From contig CAWBCV010000022.1 of assembly GCA_963787425.1 (NCBI GenBank), positions 1 through 64,000 of the forward strand: DNA of 64,000 nt. Reading direction: 5' to 3'. The notes under the pieces were generated by a model. That model saw only the letters and a program-made list of their open reading frames with translations, did not search any database and was not told the origin of the DNA. Origin of the DNA: AP-15 sp963787425. GTDB taxonomy: Bacteria > Pseudomonadota > Alphaproteobacteria > ATCC43930 > CGMCC-115725. Made by a program: the position numbers and the translations under genes. Below, in pieces: positions 1 to 8,184 of the stretch (its first letter is position 1; each line of letters starts with the position of its first letter).

Positions 1-64
1 ATTTCCGGATGGCGTGGTACCGATGGCGTAGTAAGGTCGGCACGCGATCGACAGGGAGGCGCGA

Positions 65-1252
65 GTGTTCCGAAGAATGATTGTCCTGCTGGCGGCTGCC
101 GGCGCGAGCTTGCCGGCGTCGCTTGCGGCGCAGACCGTCAAGGTCGGGCTGATCAACAGCTACACCGGGTTTGTCGCGCAACCCGCCGACCAAGGCCAGA
201 AGGGGTTCGATCTCTACGTCAAGGAGCACGAAAAGGACCTGCCGCCGGGCGTCAAGATCGAGCTGTTGCGCCGCGACGACACCTCCAATCCGGAGGTCGG
301 CAAGCGGCTGGCGCAGGAATTGATCACCCGCGACCACGTGCAGCTCTTGACCGGCATCGTCCTGTCGCCGGTAGCCGCCGCGGTGGCGCCGATGACCGCC
401 GAAGCGAAGGTGCCGCTGCTTCTCGACATCGCCGCGGCGGGCGCCGCCATTCCCCGGCTTTCGCCTTACGTCGCGCGCATCTCGTTCACCTTGTGGCAGG
501 AGTCCTATCCGATCGGCAAATGGGCGGCCGAGCAGGGCTGGAAAACGGGCTATACCGCGGTCAGCGACTTCATCCCCGGCCATGATGCCGAAGCCGCCTT
601 CACCAAGGCCTTTACCGATGGGGGCGGGAAAATGATCGGCTCGGTGCGGTTTCCGCCGACCAACCCCGATTTCTCGCCGTTCGTGCAGCGGATCAAAGAT
701 GCCAAGCCCGATGTCGTCTTCATTTTCGTGCCCGCCGGCACGCAGGCCACCGCGATGATCAAGGCGATGCAGGACCTCGGCCTACGCGAAGCCGGGATCA
801 ACGTCGTCGCCCCGCAGGATCTGCTGCCGGATGAGGAATTGCCCCGTATGGGCGACACGCCACTGGGCCTGATCACTTCGGGCACTTATTCAGCCGATGC
901 GAAACGCCCGGCGAACGAAACCTTTGTAGCGGCATGGAAGCGCGAATACGGCGACAAATCCATTCCCGACTTTTTCTCTGTCGATGCCTGGGACGGCATG
1001 GCGGCGATCTACGGCCTGGTCAAAGAGACCAAGGGGAATTTCACCGCCGACCAGGCGATCGCGTTCCTGTCCCACTGGAAAGATCCGGACAGCCCGCGCG
1101 GCCCGATCATGATCGATCCGGAAACGCGCGACATCGTCCAGAATGTCTACATCCGGCGCGTCGAGAAGCAGGACGGCAGGCTTGTCGATGTCGAGATCGC
1201 GACGATCCCGATGGTCAAGGATCCATGGAAGGAGCTGAACCCGCCGAAGTAA
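65..1252 (+). CDS. Branched-chain amino acid type ABC transporter substrate-binding protein, copy 1
   Basis: Periplasmic binding protein of the LivK / Peripla_BP_6 type, 395 aa. It would capture a small amino-acid-like ligand and deliver it to the LivHM permease encoded downstream. Residues 1-22 form a signal peptide ending in LPASLAAQT, and the mature protein begins with the KVGLINSYTGFVAQPADQG region typical of the family. The GTG start at 65 follows a purine-rich AGGGAGGCG. It is intact and 5 residues different from the copy at 5789. The real ligand cannot be read from sequence; Liv-type systems carry amino acids, amides, urea or aromatic acids. First gene of livKHMGF. Confidence 0.9.
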   Translation: MFRRMIVLLAAAGASLPASLAAQTVKVGLINSYTGFVAQPADQGQKGFDLYVKEHEKDLPPGVKIELLRRDDTSNPEVGKRLAQELITRDHVQLLTGIVLSPVAAAVAPMTAEAKVPLLLDIAAAGAAIPRLSPYVARISFTLWQESYPIGKWAAEQGWKTGYTAVSDFIPGHDAEAAFTKAFTDGGGKMIGSVRFPPTNPDFSPFVQRIKDAKPDVVFIFVPAGTQATAMIKAMQDLGLREAGINVVAPQDLLPDEELPRMGDTPLGLITSGTYSADAKRPANETFVAAWKREYGDKSIPDFFSVDAWDGMAAIYGLVKETKGNFTADQAIAFLSHWKDPDSPRGPIMIDPETRDIVQNVYIRRVEKQDGRLVDVEIATIPMVKDPWKELNPPK

Positions 1253-1574
1253 AAAAATCGTGAAATCAGCCTCTTATTTACCGCGAGTCGTCATTCCCGC
1301 GAAAGCGGGAACCCAGGGCCGCAGCTGCGGAATTAGATCCCCTGGACCCCCGCTTGCGCGATAGGGCTGCATAGAGCTCCGCTTTCCGTTGTTATGCTGG
1401 AAAGCGGGCATCCAGGACCGTTGTAGAGATATTCACGACGGGTCCCTGGGTCCGCTTTCACGGGGACGAAGGATAATTTATTGAAAGTCTTTCTATTGTG
1501 GAGATATTCAGCACTGCGCTTGCGCGGGGGTGACGGATGTAGCTGGCCGGATTGGCCTCAACCCGCCTCCCAAG
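1253..1574. repeat. livK-livH spacer: REP-like palindrome with a degenerate inserted palindromic element
   Basis: The 320-bp spacer starts with a REP-like palindrome (cattcccgcgaaagcggg near 1291). It then holds an inner palindromic block, about 1362-1515, bounded by the halves cccccgcttgcgcg and cgcttgcgcggggg. This is the counterpart of the MITE-like element in copy 2, but the terminal repeats here (agggctgcatagagctcc and ggagatattcagcact) no longer match well. A GTG at 1530 in frame with LivH would lie at the right edge. I see no other gene. Confidence 0.7.
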
Positions 1575-2447
1575 ATGAGCGACACCCTGTCGGCCGCCGT
1601 CAGCATCGGGTTTCACGGCCTCGCTTTTGCGATGGTGCTTTACCTGATCTCGGTCGGGCTGTCGGTGACGATGGGTTTGATGGGCTTTGTCAACCTGGCG
1701 CACGGCGTCTTCGCAATGGCCGGGGGATATGTGCTGACGAGCCTGATGAGCCGCTGGGGCGTGCCGTTTGTGCCGGCCTTGCTTGCCGCGGCGGTGGCGG
1801 TATCGCTGGCGAGCATTCCGGTCGAGCGCCTGCTCTACCGCCGTTTTTACGGCGGCGAGGAGCTGGACCAGGTGTTGCTGACAATGGGGCTCGTCTTCAT
1901 GTCGGTGGCGGGCGCCACCTATGTCTGGGGCCCGCTGCAACAACCATTGCAGCCACCCGCCTGGCTGAGCGGTGCGGTCGATCTCGGCGTTCGCAGTTTC
2001 CCCGCCTACCGAAGTTTTCTGATCCTCTGCGGCGCAGCGCTGGTGACGGCATTGTGGCTGGGTATCGAGCGCACCCGCTTTGGCGCGCGGGTACGCGCCT
2101 CGGTCGACAATTTGCGGATGGCGCAATCGGTCGGCATCGACACTTCGCGCCTGTTCATGACGACCTTTGCCCTGGGCAGCGGGCTCGCCGGTTTGGGCGG
2201 CGGGCTCGGCGCCGACCTGCTGGCCATCAATCCGAGCTACGCGTTGCAGAACCTCGCCTATTTCCTGATTGTCGTGGCGGTCGGCGGGCTCGGCAGCATT
2301 CGCGGGCCGTTTGTCGCGGCATTGCTGCTCGGCATCGCCGACAGCGGTTTCAAATACCTGCTGCCGGAATTCGGCGCATTTTTCATTTATACGCTGACAA
2401 TGGCGATTCTGCTGTGGCGGCCGCACGGCCTGTTCGGCCGCGCATGA
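1575..2447 (+). CDS. livH: Branched-chain amino acid type ABC transporter permease LivH, copy 1
   Basis: Inner-membrane permease of the BPD_transp_2 family, about 290 aa from the ATG at 1575. That start gives MSDTLSAAVSIGFHGLAFAM, matching the usual LivH N terminus. An in-frame GTG at 1530 would add 15 residues encoded by the edge of a repeat, so I prefer 1575. The protein is mostly hydrophobic helices and contains the family stretch LSVTMGLMGFVNLAHGVFAM near residues 25-45 and a glycine-rich loop (GLAGLGGGLGADLLA). Its stop overlaps the livM start (ATGA). It differs from copy 2 at two residues (G/S and N/S). Intact. Confidence 0.9.
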   Translation: MSDTLSAAVSIGFHGLAFAMVLYLISVGLSVTMGLMGFVNLAHGVFAMAGGYVLTSLMSRWGVPFVPALLAAAVAVSLASIPVERLLYRRFYGGEELDQVLLTMGLVFMSVAGATYVWGPLQQPLQPPAWLSGAVDLGVRSFPAYRSFLILCGAALVTALWLGIERTRFGARVRASVDNLRMAQSVGIDTSRLFMTTFALGSGLAGLGGGLGADLLAINPSYALQNLAYFLIVVAVGGLGSIRGPFVAALLLGIADSGFKYLLPEFGAFFIYTLTMAILLWRPHGLFGRA

Positions 2448-3407
2448 CGCCGAGCCGTGCGGTCGACGCGTTTGCCAGGAGGCACCGCTACCACCCGCTC
2501 GAAGCACTGCCCTGGCTGGCGGCAGTCGCGTCATATTTCGTCTTTCCCGACTATCTGGCATTGGGCGCGCAGATCCTGGCGACGATCCTCTTCGCGCTGT
2601 CGGCCGATCTGGTGCTCGGCTACGCCGGTATCGTGACCCTGGGACACGCCGCGTTTTTCGGCACCGGCGCATATACCGCCGGGATCCTCGCTGCGCATGG
2701 CTGGGGCGAGCCGATCACCGGCCTTTTTGCCGGCGCGGTCGCGGCGGCTTTCTTGGGGTTCTTGTCCGGCCTCGTCGTGCTGCGCACGACGGGACTAGCC
2801 TTGCTGATGCAGACCTTGGTCGTAGCGACGCTGGTGGCCGAAGCGGCCAACAAGGCCTCGTTCATTACCGGCGGCGATGACGGGCTGCAGGGCATGGAGG
2901 TCTGGCCGATCTTCGGCTGGTTTCGCTTCGATCTGTTCGGCCGTACCAGTTACTGTCTATTGCCTGGCCGTGCTCTTCCTGTGTTGGTTGGCGGCGCGGC
3001 AGATCGTCCATTCGCCATTCGGGCGCTCGCTGACCGGCATCCGCGAGAATGTCCGGCGCATGCACGCGATCGGCGCGCCGGTCGCCCGCCGGCGCCTCGT
3101 CATCTACACGATCTCGGCGGCGCTGGCCGGCGTCTCCGGCGCGCTGATCGCGCAGACGACGCAATTCGTCAGCCTCAGCTTTCTGTCTCTCGAACGCTCC
3201 GGGACCGTTCTGATCATGCTGATCATCGGTGGGGTCGGGCGGCTTTACGGCGCGTTCATCGGCGTGCCGCTCTACATGATCGCGCAGAACCGCTTCTCCG
3301 AAATCGACCCGGTCTACTGGTATTTCTGGATCGGGCTCTTGATGGTTCTTGTCGTCGTCTTTGCTCGCGGCGGGGTGCTCGGGCTCTTCGACCGGTTCCG
3401 CCGATGA
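2444..3407 (+). pseudogene. livM: ABC transporter permease LivM, copy 1, split by a +1 frameshift
   Basis: Second permease of the Liv transporter. The first half (2444-2953, ending FDLFGRTSY) is in frame with the ATG that overlaps the livH stop. The second half (2958-3407, starting YCLAVLFLCWLAARQ) is in a different frame. Four bases, tgtc at 2954-2957, stand where family members have one codon. Both halves are clear LivM sequence and neither holds another stop. The first frame happens to stay open into livG. The livM of copy 2 has the same four-base interruption with different bases (gctc). It is therefore either an old inactivating change, a split two-chain permease or a recoding site, and is unlikely to be a random read error. 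Confidence 0.85.
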
Positions 3408-4159
3408 ATACGCCGGCGCTCGAGACCTGCGGACTGCACAAGAGCTTCGGCGCGCTGACTGTGGCCAATGCCGTGGATTTTCGTCTGGAGCTCGGCGCGC
3501 GGCACGCCCTGATCGGGCCGAACGGCGCCGGCAAGACGACCTTTGTCGAGCTGGTGACGGGCGCATTGCAGCCGAGCGCCGGGCAAATCCATCTCGACGG
3601 CGCCGACATCACCCACTTGCCGCAAGCCGCACGGGTCAAGCGCGGCCTCGTCCGCACCTTCCAAATCACCGCGCTGTTCCGCCGCCTCAGCGTTCTCGAA
3701 AACGTGACCCTGGCGGTCTGCGAGCGGCAAGGGATCGGCGGCGGCCTGTTTCGCCCGGCCGGCCATCATCGCGCGTCGATCGAGGAAGCCCATGCCTTGC
3801 TCGAACGGCTGGGGCTCGAAGACGAAGCATTGCGCCCGGTCAACATGCTCGCCTACGGCCGCCAGAGGCTGATCGAGATTGCCGTCTCGCTCGCATTGTC
3901 GCCCAAGGTTCTGCTGCTCGACGAGCCGGCGGCCGGGGTGCCGTCGAGCGAAAGCGGCACGATCATCGAAGTCATCGAGCGCCTGCCCTCCGACATCGCG
4001 GTGTTGATCATCGAGCACGACATGGATCTGGTCTTTCGCCTGGCGCAGCGGATCACCGTCCTGGTCCAGGGCAGCGTTCTGGTCGAGGGTCCGCCGGAGG
4101 CGATCGCCGCAGACCCCGAGGTCCGCAGGGTCTATCTCGGCGAACGAGTGCCGAAATGA
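3404..4159 (+). CDS. livG: ABC transporter ATP-binding protein LivG, copy 1
   Basis: Cytoplasmic ATPase of the Liv system, 251 aa. Walker A is GPNGAGKTT (about residues 34-42) and Walker B is VLLLDEP. The signature motif is replaced by LAYGRQR, as in many LivG proteins, and the H-loop is IIEHDMDLVF. The start overlaps the end of livM and the stop overlaps livF (ATGA), so the five liv genes are translationally coupled. It differs from copy 2 at about 15 positions, clearly more than LivK or LivH. All ATPase motifs are intact. Confidence 0.9.
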   Translation: MNTPALETCGLHKSFGALTVANAVDFRLELGARHALIGPNGAGKTTFVELVTGALQPSAGQIHLDGADITHLPQAARVKRGLVRTFQITALFRRLSVLENVTLAVCERQGIGGGLFRPAGHHRASIEEAHALLERLGLEDEALRPVNMLAYGRQRLIEIAVSLALSPKVLLLDEPAAGVPSSESGTIIEVIERLPSDIAVLIIEHDMDLVFRLAQRITVLVQGSVLVEGPPEAIAADPEVRRVYLGERVPK

Positions 4160-4881
4160 GCGGCCTGGTGCTGGAACGTGTCTCTGCCGGATACGGCGAG
4201 ACTATGATTATCGAGGAGATCTCGCTGGCGTTGCCGAGAGGGGCGGACGCTGGCGGTGCTCGGGCGAAATGGCGTCGGCAAGACGACGCTGCTCGCCACA
4301 GTGATGGGTCATACGCGATTGCACGGCGGCACATGCGCTTTGCCGGCCGGGACATCTCGGGGCTGGCCCCTTATCGGCGCGCCCGGCTCGGCATCGGCTT
4401 TGTGCCGCAGGAGCGCGAGATCTTTCCCTCGCTGACTGTCGAGGAGAATCTCACGGTCGCCGAGCGCGCCGGGCAATCCTCCGGGCAATGGTCGCTCGGC
4501 AAGGTCTACGATTTTTTCCCCTCGCTCGCCGAGCGGCGTCGCAATCACGGCAATCAGCTCTCGGGCGGCGAGCAGCAGATGCTCGCGATCGGCCGCGCGT
4601 TGATGGGCAACCCGACATTGCTGCTGATGGACGAGCCGCTCGAAGGCTTGGCCCCGGTCATCGTCGATGCCCTGCTCGCCGGGCTCGACCGGCTGAAGCG
4701 CGAGGACGAGCTGGCTATGCTGCTCGTGGAGCAGCATGCTCGTCTCGCTCTCGAACTCGCCCCCGAGACGATCGTTCTCGACCGCGGAGTGATCGTATTT
4801 GCCGGCGCGAGCCGCGAGTTGCTCGAGGAGCCGCAGCGCCTGACTACTCTGATGGGTGTGGCCGCGCGAGAAGCGCATTAG
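4156..4881 (+). pseudogene. livF: ABC transporter ATP-binding protein LivF, copy 1, Walker A lost by a double frameshift
   Basis: Second Liv ATPase. Relative to copy 2 there is one extra base near 4236 (ccgagagggg) and one missing base near 4331 (ggcggcacat). About 32 codons between them are read out of frame and the P-loop becomes ARAKWRRQDD instead of GRNGVGKTT. The frame then recovers, so total length (241 aa) and the 3' part are normal: LSGGEQQMLAIGRALM, LLLMDEP and the VEQH switch region. With no Walker A lysine this copy should not hydrolyse ATP unless the indels are errors. The 3' half from about 4390 is nearly identical to copy 2. Confidence 0.85.
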
Positions 4882-4991
4882 CTGAATGTTCCGAATTCGA
4901 AATCGGGATGGTCCCCCCTAACGGTCGCTTGACAGAGACGGCCTACCAGGGAACTGCTTACGGCAATCTATGGCAAACGCCGGGACCTTCA

Positions 4992-5581
4992 GTGAACCCG
5001 ATCACCGACTACCTGACCCAATCTCGCGATGCCGTGCAGGCGGCGATCGACGACCCCGCCTTTACCGCCGCCATCCGGGATATCGCCGAGGTTACGACGA
5101 ATGCGCTGCGCAGCGGCGGCAAGCTTCTTCTGGCGGGCAACGGCGGCAGCGCGGGCGACGCGCAGCACCTGGCGGGCGAGTTGCTGTCCCGGCTCTATTA
5201 TGATCGTGCGCCTTGCGCGGCCATCGCATTGACGACCGACAGCTCGGTGCTGACCGCAATCGGCAACGATTATGGCTACGACCGGGTATTTGAACGGCAA
5301 ATCCTTGGTCTCGGCTGTCCCGGCGATGTCCTGATCGTGATCTCGACCTCGGGGCGTTCACCAAACATTTTACGGGCGATCGGCGCCGCCCGCGAGAAAC
5401 GCCTCACGGTGGTAGGGTTTACCGGAAGAACCGGCGGGGAAATGGCCGCGCTCTGCGACTTGTGCCTGCATGCCCCGTCGGATTCGACCCGCTCATCCAA
5501 CAGATCCATATCACTGCCGGTCACATCATCTGCGGGCTCGTCGAGGAGCGGCTGTTCCCCCGCGCCACCGGACCGGGATGA
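4992..5581 (+). pseudogene. gmhA: Phosphoheptose isomerase GmhA, copy 1, frameshifted near the C terminus
   Basis: SIS-domain sedoheptulose-7-phosphate isomerase, the first step of ADP-heptose synthesis. It starts at GTG 4992 (VNPITDYLTQS), giving the normal family length. The phosphate loop LLLAGNGGSAGDAQHLAGE and the STSGRSPNIL motif are present. One base is missing near 5490 (gacccgctc instead of gacgccgctc). This changes the C-terminal stretch TPLIQQIHITAGHI, which in the family supplies the metal-binding Gln and His, so this copy is probably inactive. It lies 110 bp after livF. A 14-bp match to the hldE start region lies just upstream at 4908. Confidence 0.85.
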
Positions 5582-5733
5582 TTCGAGAAGGGGCTTCGGC
5601 GCGAGAACAAAAGGAACGGCGGCGGCCCGCCGTGTTCTCGGATCGTGACGGCGTGCTCAATCACGATGACGGATATGTCGGCTCACGCAGGCGCTTCCGC
5701 TCGGTGGAGGGCGCCGAGGCGGCGGTCAAGTTG
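5578..5733 (+). pseudogene. gmhB: GmhB N-terminal fragment, cut by the duplication junction
   Basis: Starts with ATG overlapping the gmhA stop and encodes about 52 residues matching the full GmhB at 11316, including the HAD nucleophile motif DRDGVLNHDDGY (the preceding residue is Ser here, Leu in copy 2). Homology stops at 5733, where the left end of the second duplication unit begins. The frame runs on into the upstream region of livK copy 2 without HAD sequence. It lacks most of the phosphatase fold and cannot be functional. Confidence 0.9.
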
Positions 5734-5788
5734 TGGCGTGGTACCGATGGCGTAGTAAGGTCGGCACGCGGTCGACAGGGAGGCGAGA

Positions 5789-6976
5789 GTGTTCCGAAGG
5801 ATGATTGTCCTGCTGGCTGCTGCAGGCGCGAGCTTGCCGGCATCGCTTGCGGCGCAGACCGTCAAGGTCGGGCTGATCAACAGCTACACCGGGTTTGTCG
5901 CGCAACCCGCCGACCAAGGCCAGAAGGGGTTCGACCTCTACGTCAAATTGCATGAGAAGGACCTGCCGCCGGGCGTAAAGATCGAGCTGTTGCGCCGCGA
6001 CGACACCTCCAATCCGGAGGTCGGTAAGCGGCTGGCGCAGGAATTGATCACCCGCGACCGTGTGCAGCTCTTGACCGGCATCGTCCTGTCGCCGGTAGCC
6101 GCCGCGGTGGCGCCGATGACCGCCGAAGCGAAGGTGCCGCTGCTTCTCGACATCGCCGCGGCGGGCGCCGCCATTCCCCGGCTTTCGCCTTATGTCGCGC
6201 GCATCTCGTTCACGCTGTGGCAGGAATTTTATCCGATCGGCAAATGGGCGGCCGAGCAAGGCTGGAAAACCGGCTATACCGCGGTCAGCGACTTCATCCC
6301 CGGCCATGATGCCGAAGCCGCCTTCACCAAGGCCTTTACCGACGGGGGCGGGAAAATGATCGGCTCGGTGCGGTTTCCGCCGACCAACCCCGATTTCTCG
6401 CCGTTCGTGCAGCGGATCAAAGATGCCAAGCCTGACGTCGTCTTCATTTTCGTGCCCGCCGGCACGCAGGCTACCGCTATGGTCAAGGCAATGCAGGACC
6501 TCGGCTTGCGCGAAGCCGGGATCAACGTCGTCGCCCCACAGGATCTGCTGCCGGATGAGGAGTTGCCGCGGATGGGCGACACGCCACTGGGCCTCATCAC
6601 GTCGGGGACTTATTCAGCCGATGCGAAACGCCCGGCGAACGAAACCTTTGTAGCGGCGTGGAAACGCGAATACGGCGACAAATCCATTCCCGACTTTTTC
6701 TCGGTCGATGCCTGGGACGGCATGGCGGCGATCTACGGCCTGGTCAAAGAGACCAAGGGGAGTTTCACCGCCGACCAGGCGATCGCGTTCCTGTCCCACT
6801 GGAAAGATCCGGACAGCCCGCGCGGCCCGATCATGATCGATCCGGAAACGCGCGACATCGTCCAGAATGTCTACATCCGGCGCGTCGAGAAGCAGGACGG
6901 CAGGCTTGTCGATGTCGAGATCGCGACGATCCCAATGGTCAAAGATCCATGGAAGGAGCTGAACCCGCCGAAGTAA
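5789..6976 (+). CDS. Branched-chain amino acid type ABC transporter substrate-binding protein, copy 2
   Basis: Second copy of the periplasmic LivK-like protein, 395 aa, GTG start at 5789 preceded by AGGGAGGCGA. Signal peptide and fold are as in copy 1. The five differences are E57L, H99R, S150F, I226V and N317S (approximate positions), none in an obvious structural motif. Its upstream region is the truncated gmhB plus about 55 bp of repeated leader, so any promoter in that leader has been duplicated as well. It heads the more intact liv operon. Confidence 0.9.
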   Translation: MFRRMIVLLAAAGASLPASLAAQTVKVGLINSYTGFVAQPADQGQKGFDLYVKLHEKDLPPGVKIELLRRDDTSNPEVGKRLAQELITRDRVQLLTGIVLSPVAAAVAPMTAEAKVPLLLDIAAAGAAIPRLSPYVARISFTLWQEFYPIGKWAAEQGWKTGYTAVSDFIPGHDAEAAFTKAFTDGGGKMIGSVRFPPTNPDFSPFVQRIKDAKPDVVFIFVPAGTQATAMVKAMQDLGLREAGINVVAPQDLLPDEELPRMGDTPLGLITSGTYSADAKRPANETFVAAWKREYGDKSIPDFFSVDAWDGMAAIYGLVKETKGSFTADQAIAFLSHWKDPDSPRGPIMIDPETRDIVQNVYIRRVEKQDGRLVDVEIATIPMVKDPWKELNPPK

Positions 6977-7311
6977 AAACCGTCATGAAATCAGTCTATT
7001 GTTTACCACGACTCGTCATTCCCGCGAAAGCGGGAACCCAGGGCCGCAGCTGCGGAACTAGATCCCCTGGACCCCCGCTTGCGCGCTAGGGCATGCACAC
7101 ATCTTCCGCCTTTCCGCCGTCATGCCCGCGAAAGCGGGCACCCAGGACCGTTGTCGGGCTATTCACCACGGGGCCCCTGGGTCCCCGCTTTCGCGGGGAC
7201 GACGGATAACTTATTGAAAGTCCTTCTATTGTGGAGATGTGTGCATGCCCTAGCGCTTGCGCGGGGGTGACGGATGTAGCTGGCCGGATTGGCCTCAACC
7301 CGCCTCCCAAG
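6977..7311. repeat. livK-livH spacer of copy 2: REP-like palindrome interrupted by a MITE-like element
   Basis: Outer repeat halves are cattcccgcgaaagcggg near 7018 with cccccgcttgcgcg (about 7072-7085) on the left and cgcttgcgcggggg (about 7254-7267) on the right. These would form one continuous REP-like unit if 7087-7252 were removed. No coding sequence is seen. A GTG at 7267 could add 15 residues to LivH, but that stretch is repeat-derived. Confidence 0.75.
7087..7252. mobile_element. MITE-like element with 18-bp perfect terminal inverted repeats
   Basis: 166 bp. The left end is tagggcatgcacacatct (7087-7104) and the right end is its exact complement agatgtgtgcatgcccta (7235-7252). The outermost TA on both sides fits the TA target duplication of IS630/Tc1-type elements. 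Inside is a second pair of inverted REP-like arms (cccgcgaaagcgggcaccca and tgggtccccgctttcgcggg). There is no coding capacity. It sits between the two halves of a REP-like palindrome. The equivalent element in copy 1 has decayed ends. Assignment to a transposase family is inference. Confidence 0.75.
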
Positions 7312-8184
7312 ATGAGCGACACCCTGTCGGCCGCCGTCAGCATCGGGTTTCACGGCCTCGCTTTTGCGATGGTGCTTTACCTGATCTCGGTCGGGCTGTC
7401 GGTGACGATGGGTTTGATGGGCTTTGTCAACCTGGCGCACGGCGTCTTCGCAATGGCCGGGGGATATGTGCTGACGAGCCTGATGAGCCGCTGGGGCGTG
7501 CCGTTTGTGCCGGCCTTGCTTGCCGCGGCGGTGGCGGTATCGCTGGCGAGCATTCCGGTCGAGCGCCTGCTCTACCGCCGTTTTTACGGCGGCGAGGAGC
7601 TGGACCAGGTGTTGCTGACAATGGGGCTCGTCTTCATGTCGGTGGCGGGCGCCACCTATGTCTGGGGCCCGCTGCAACAACCGTTGCAACCACCCGCCTG
7701 GCTGAGCGGCGCGGTCGATCTCGGCGTTCGCAGTTTCCCCGCCTACCGGAGTTTTCTGATCCTCTGCGGCGCAGCGCTGGTGACTGCATTGTGGCTGAGC
7801 ATCGAGCGCACCCGCTTTGGCGCGCGGGTACGCGCCTCGGTCGACAATTTGCGGATGGCGCAATCGGTCGGCATCGACACTTCGCGCCTGTTCATGACGA
7901 CCTTTGCTCTGGGCAGCGGGCTCGCCGGTCTGGGCGGCGGGCTCGGCGCCGACCTGCTGGCAATAAGTCCGAGCTACGCGTTGCAGAACCTCGCCTATTT
8001 CTTGATTGTCGTGGCGGTGGGCGGGCTCGGCAGCATTCGCGGGCCGTTTGTCGCGGCATTGCTGCTCGGCATCGCCGACAGCGGTTTCAAATACCTGCTG
8101 CCGGAATTCGGCGCATTTTTCATTTATACGCTGACAATGGCGATTCTGCTGTGGCGACCGCACGGCCTATTCGGTCGCGCATGA
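7312..8184 (+). CDS. livH: Branched-chain amino acid type ABC transporter permease LivH, copy 2
   Basis: Inner-membrane permease, about 290 aa from ATG 7312, intact. Only two residues differ from copy 1 (LWLSIERTR and LLAISPSY here). It has the same hydrophobic profile and family motifs and overlaps livM by ATGA. An upstream in-frame GTG at 7267 is possible but repeat-derived. With LivM it would form the transmembrane channel for the LivK ligand. Confidence 0.9.
   Translation: MSDTLSAAVSIGFHGLAFAMVLYLISVGLSVTMGLMGFVNLAHGVFAMAGGYVLTSLMSRWGVPFVPALLAAAVAVSLASIPVERLLYRRFYGGEELDQVLLTMGLVFMSVAGATYVWGPLQQPLQPPAWLSGAVDLGVRSFPAYRSFLILCGAALVTALWLSIERTRFGARVRASVDNLRMAQSVGIDTSRLFMTTFALGSGLAGLGGGLGADLLAISPSYALQNLAYFLIVVAVGGLGSIRGPFVAALLLGIADSGFKYLLPEFGAFFIYTLTMAILLWRPHGLFGRA

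Noticed and set aside
1458..2672. 404-codon minus-strand open frame opposite livH/livM
   Set aside because: Rich in Arg/Gln/His, no family pattern, and antisense to a conserved permease; a GC-driven shadow. Its counterpart at 7159-8163 is the same shadow in copy 2.
2444..4159. Apparent LivM(N-half)-LivG fusion in one frame
   Set aside because: The middle part is out-of-frame LivM DNA that happens to lack stops; livG has its own ATG overlapping the livM end, and copy 2 shows the same layout.
1253..7311. CRISPR array in the palindromic spacers
   Set aside because: Repeats are inverted palindromes in two spacers only, not evenly spaced direct repeats, and no cas genes are present.
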